DNA of 64,000 nucleotides from Thalassomonas viridans (GTDB lineage Bacteria; Pseudomonadota; Gammaproteobacteria; Enterobacterales; Alteromonadaceae): NCBI RefSeq assembly GCF_000948985.2, contig NZ_CP059733.1, positions 682,001 to 746,000 of the forward strand, read 5' to 3'. Shown piece by piece: positions 62,366 to 64,000 of this stretch (position 1 is its first letter; each line of letters starts with the position of its first letter). The notes under the pieces were generated by a model. It saw only the letters and a program-made list of their open reading frames with translations, ran no database searches and was not told where the DNA came from. The position numbers and the translations under genes were made by a program.

Positions 62366-63079
62366 ATGAATATAAAAGGGAAAACTGCAAAGGGACTCTT
62401 CGCAGCGGCGGCGTTAACGCTGGCCAGCTCCAACGCGTTTGCCGGTATGATGACGGTAAGCGACTCTTTCGGCACCCAGGGCAGTACAACGGATGTGGAT
62501 GTCGGGATCTTAAATGAAACTCTGTCTGTTGCAGGTTTTGATACTTCATTAGGTATTTTGACCGGTGTCAGCATAGCTGTTTTCGGTCAAATGGACAGTG
62601 CCGGCTCTTCTAAAAATGTCAGTGCTGCCGACGGCCGTGCCGATGTCAGCATTTTATTGGGCAGCGACTGGTCGGTAACTACCGCTGCCGCTGATGATTA
62701 TATGTTTGGCACTGCCGGTACTACCCTGGCCAGCGATCAAAGCTCACCTGCGGGTAACTTCGACTTAAGCCCGGGTGAAATCTTCACTTATGACTTATCA
62801 AGCGGCGAGCAATCCGGCGCCATGACAGGTGTTGATTTATCCGCTTTTACCACAGGCAATATGGTTGATTTCGTCTTCTCTGCCCTGGCCATGACCTACA
62901 TCAACAATGATGTTGACTCGGGCACAGGAACTTTTGAAAACACCTTCCAGACAGGTTCCTGGGGCAGGGTTGAAGTTACTTATACCTATACCAGCGAAGT
63001 GCCTGAGCCGGCTTCAATTGCCATCCTGGCATTGGGTTTAATGGGCTTAAGCTTACGCAACAAGCAAAAACAAGTTTAG
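62366..63079 (+). CDS. PEP-CTERM surface-sorted protein
   Basis: 237 aa. Signal peptide ends SSNAFAGM. A beta-sandwich body of the choice-of-anchor E kind (WSVTTAAADDYMFGT, FVFSALAMTYINN). The C-terminal VPEPASIAILALGLMGLSLR is a PEP-CTERM sorting signal (PEP motif, membrane helix, basic end), processed by an exosortase and usually tied to exopolysaccharide export. The exosortase is not in the window. Monocistronic, with a strong terminator. Confidence 0.9.
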   Translation: MNIKGKTAKGLFAAAALTLASSNAFAGMMTVSDSFGTQGSTTDVDVGILNETLSVAGFDTSLGILTGVSIAVFGQMDSAGSSKNVSAADGRADVSILLGSDWSVTTAAADDYMFGTAGTTLASDQSSPAGNFDLSPGEIFTYDLSSGEQSGAMTGVDLSAFTTGNMVDFVFSALAMTYINNDVDSGTGTFENTFQTGSWGRVEVTYTYTSEVPEPASIAILALGLMGLSLRNKQKQV

Positions 63080-63147
63080 TGGCCTGTTGGCCGTAAGCGG
63101 GCTTATCGGTTTACGGCACATAAGAGTTCCTTGTTTCATGAGAATTT

Positions 63148-63183
63148 AAACCCCTTAAGGCAAATGCCTTAAGGGGTTTTTTA
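63148..63183 (+). terminator. Terminator after PEP-CTERM gene
   Basis: AAACCCCTTAAGGC-AAAT-GCCTTAAGGGGTTT with a T-run: a 14-bp perfect stem with a 4-nt loop. Confidence 0.95.
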
Positions 63184-63214
63184 TATACAGGATGTATGGT
63201 ATGAAGCAGCTTCA
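63183..63214. repeat. Intergenic repeat, copy 2 (partner at 6945)
   Basis: Same ATATACAGGATGTATGG followed by ATGAAGCAGCTTCA as at 6945-6976, with one substitution at the centre of the dyad. It directly abuts the PEP-CTERM terminator. Confidence 0.6.
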
Positions 63215-63251
63215 TGGACGAAGAAGAGCTTAGATATTTTCACAGGTGTGC

Positions 63252-64000
63252 TCAGTCCAGGGTCAGCATTTGTTGAGTCGCGGCTATCAAGTGGTGTTTG
63301 GTGTTGGTTTCCACCGAAGCATGGCCGGATTGTTCACTGATGATTAATTGCGACTTAGGTAATTCCCGGTGCAATAACCAGGCGTTATCTAAGGGACAAA
63401 CTATGTCGAAGCGGCCGTGTACTATGATGGTGGGAATATCCCGGATCTTATGGCAATTATTCAGGATCTGGTTTTCCTCAAGGAAACAGTTGTTCACCAT
63501 ATAGTGGGCTTCATGGCGGGCCAGGCTCCAGCACCTTTCGTCTGTGGTGGCTTCTTTCAGGAAGTTCTCATCCGGTACCAGGGTACAGCAAGACATTTCC
63601 CAGGTGGCCCAGGCGCGGGCAATTTTTTCTGCCAGGGCTTTATCCGGGCCTGTCATTAATTTATAGGCGCCGTGAATATCTGACTGGCTTTCGCCTTCGG
63701 GAAAAGCATCGAGATAATTTTGCCAGTGATCGGGGTAAATACGGGTCGCGCCGCCGCCGGAAAAGGTCCAGTTGGTATCCTGCTGCCGGGCTAAAAAGAT
63801 CCCCCTCAGTACCAGGCTTTTCACCCGCTGTGGGTGGTGCTGGGCATATACCAGCGACAGGGTTGAGCCCCAGGAGCCGCCGAACACATGCCAGCGCTCA
63901 ATATCCAGGTGGCGGCGGATGCGTTCGATGTCCGCTACCAGGGCGGAAGTGGTATTTTCTTCCAGGCTGCCATGGGGTAAAGAGCGGCCGCAGCCCCTCT
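63252..64000 (-). CDS. pip: Prolyl iminopeptidase (5' part outside window)
   Basis: C-terminal part of an S33 alpha/beta hydrolase that removes N-terminal proline from peptides. The frame is open to the right edge, entering at RGCGRSLPHGSLEENTT (the D-Q-R-G-x-G-x-S signature of Pip). VFGGSWGSTLSL carries the nucleophile Ser, HGRFDIVCP the acid Asp and EQSGHAS the His. The first approximately 100 residues lie beyond 64000. It converges on the PEP-CTERM gene. Confidence 0.92.
   Translation of the reverse strand, partial: RGCGRSLPHGSLEENTTSALVADIERIRRHLDIERWHVFGGSWGSTLSLVYAQHHPQRVKSLVLRGIFLARQQDTNWTFSGGGATRIYPDHWQNYLDAFPEGESQSDIHGAYKLMTGPDKALAEKIARAWATWEMSCCTLVPDENFLKEATTDERCWSLARHEAHYMVNNCFLEENQILNNCHKIRDIPTIIVHGRFDIVCPLDNAWLLHRELPKSQLIISEQSGHASVETNTKHHLIAATQQMLTLD

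Overview
The window looks like a chromosomal segment of a marine gammaproteobacterium. The protein families point to Alteromonadales, most plausibly Colwelliaceae of the Thalassomonas type; this is inferred from gene content and moderate GC, not from a marker gene. There is no rRNA, tRNA, CRISPR array or prophage backbone. Genes are short transcription units on both strands, many closed by clear hairpin terminators.

Layout. 1-6.9 kb: a divergent starch/glycan pair, a GH97 alpha-glucosidase (cut by the left edge) and a large lipoprotein pullulanase, sharing an intergenic LacI-type palindrome. 7-17 kb: a TPR/GGDEF diguanylate cyclase, a small lipoprotein, an S9 peptidase, a periplasmic binding-protein-like protein, a GST, and what may be a second SecD-SecF pair. 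17.3-23.4 kb: a surface lipoprotein and TonB-dependent receptor pair behind possible Pho boxes, an anchored alpha/beta hydrolase and an NTF2-like protein. 23.8-26.1 kb: a complete group II intron inserted antisense in the leader of a SymE-like gene. 26.5-32.5 kb: a GT9 glycosyltransferase, an SbnA-like PLP enzyme without its usual partner, and an LruC/GEVED surface protein with a small lipoprotein.

33-40.1 kb: a LysR regulator followed by three exported, helix-rich proteins. Two are 407-aa paralogs that look like the XaxA/ClyA class of alpha-pore-forming toxin; they flank a 785-aa partner. This is one of two strong candidates for an undescribed system.

40.3-43 kb: small housekeeping or hypothetical genes. 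43.4-46.8 kb: an isonitrile natural-product locus, with a stand-alone isonitrile synthase overlapping a single reading frame that fuses HAD phosphatase, a second isonitrile synthase and a Fe(II)/2-oxoglutarate dioxygenase. A good ribosome binding site and ATG sit at the HAD/synthase junction.

46.9-62 kb: a second unusual locus. It has an Asp/Asn beta-hydroxylase, a sulfotransferase, a DUF6916 protein, a GNAT acetyltransferase, three tandem phage-tail-collar (microcystin-dependent-protein type) proteins, a subtilase, a TIGR03032 protein and a 2373-aa repeat protein with a GlyGly-CTERM tail. No other phage gene is present, so I read it as a candidate surface-fibre/adhesin assembly. 62.3-64 kb: a PEP-CTERM protein and a prolyl iminopeptidase cut by the right edge.

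All family assignments come from reading motifs by eye; no search was run.
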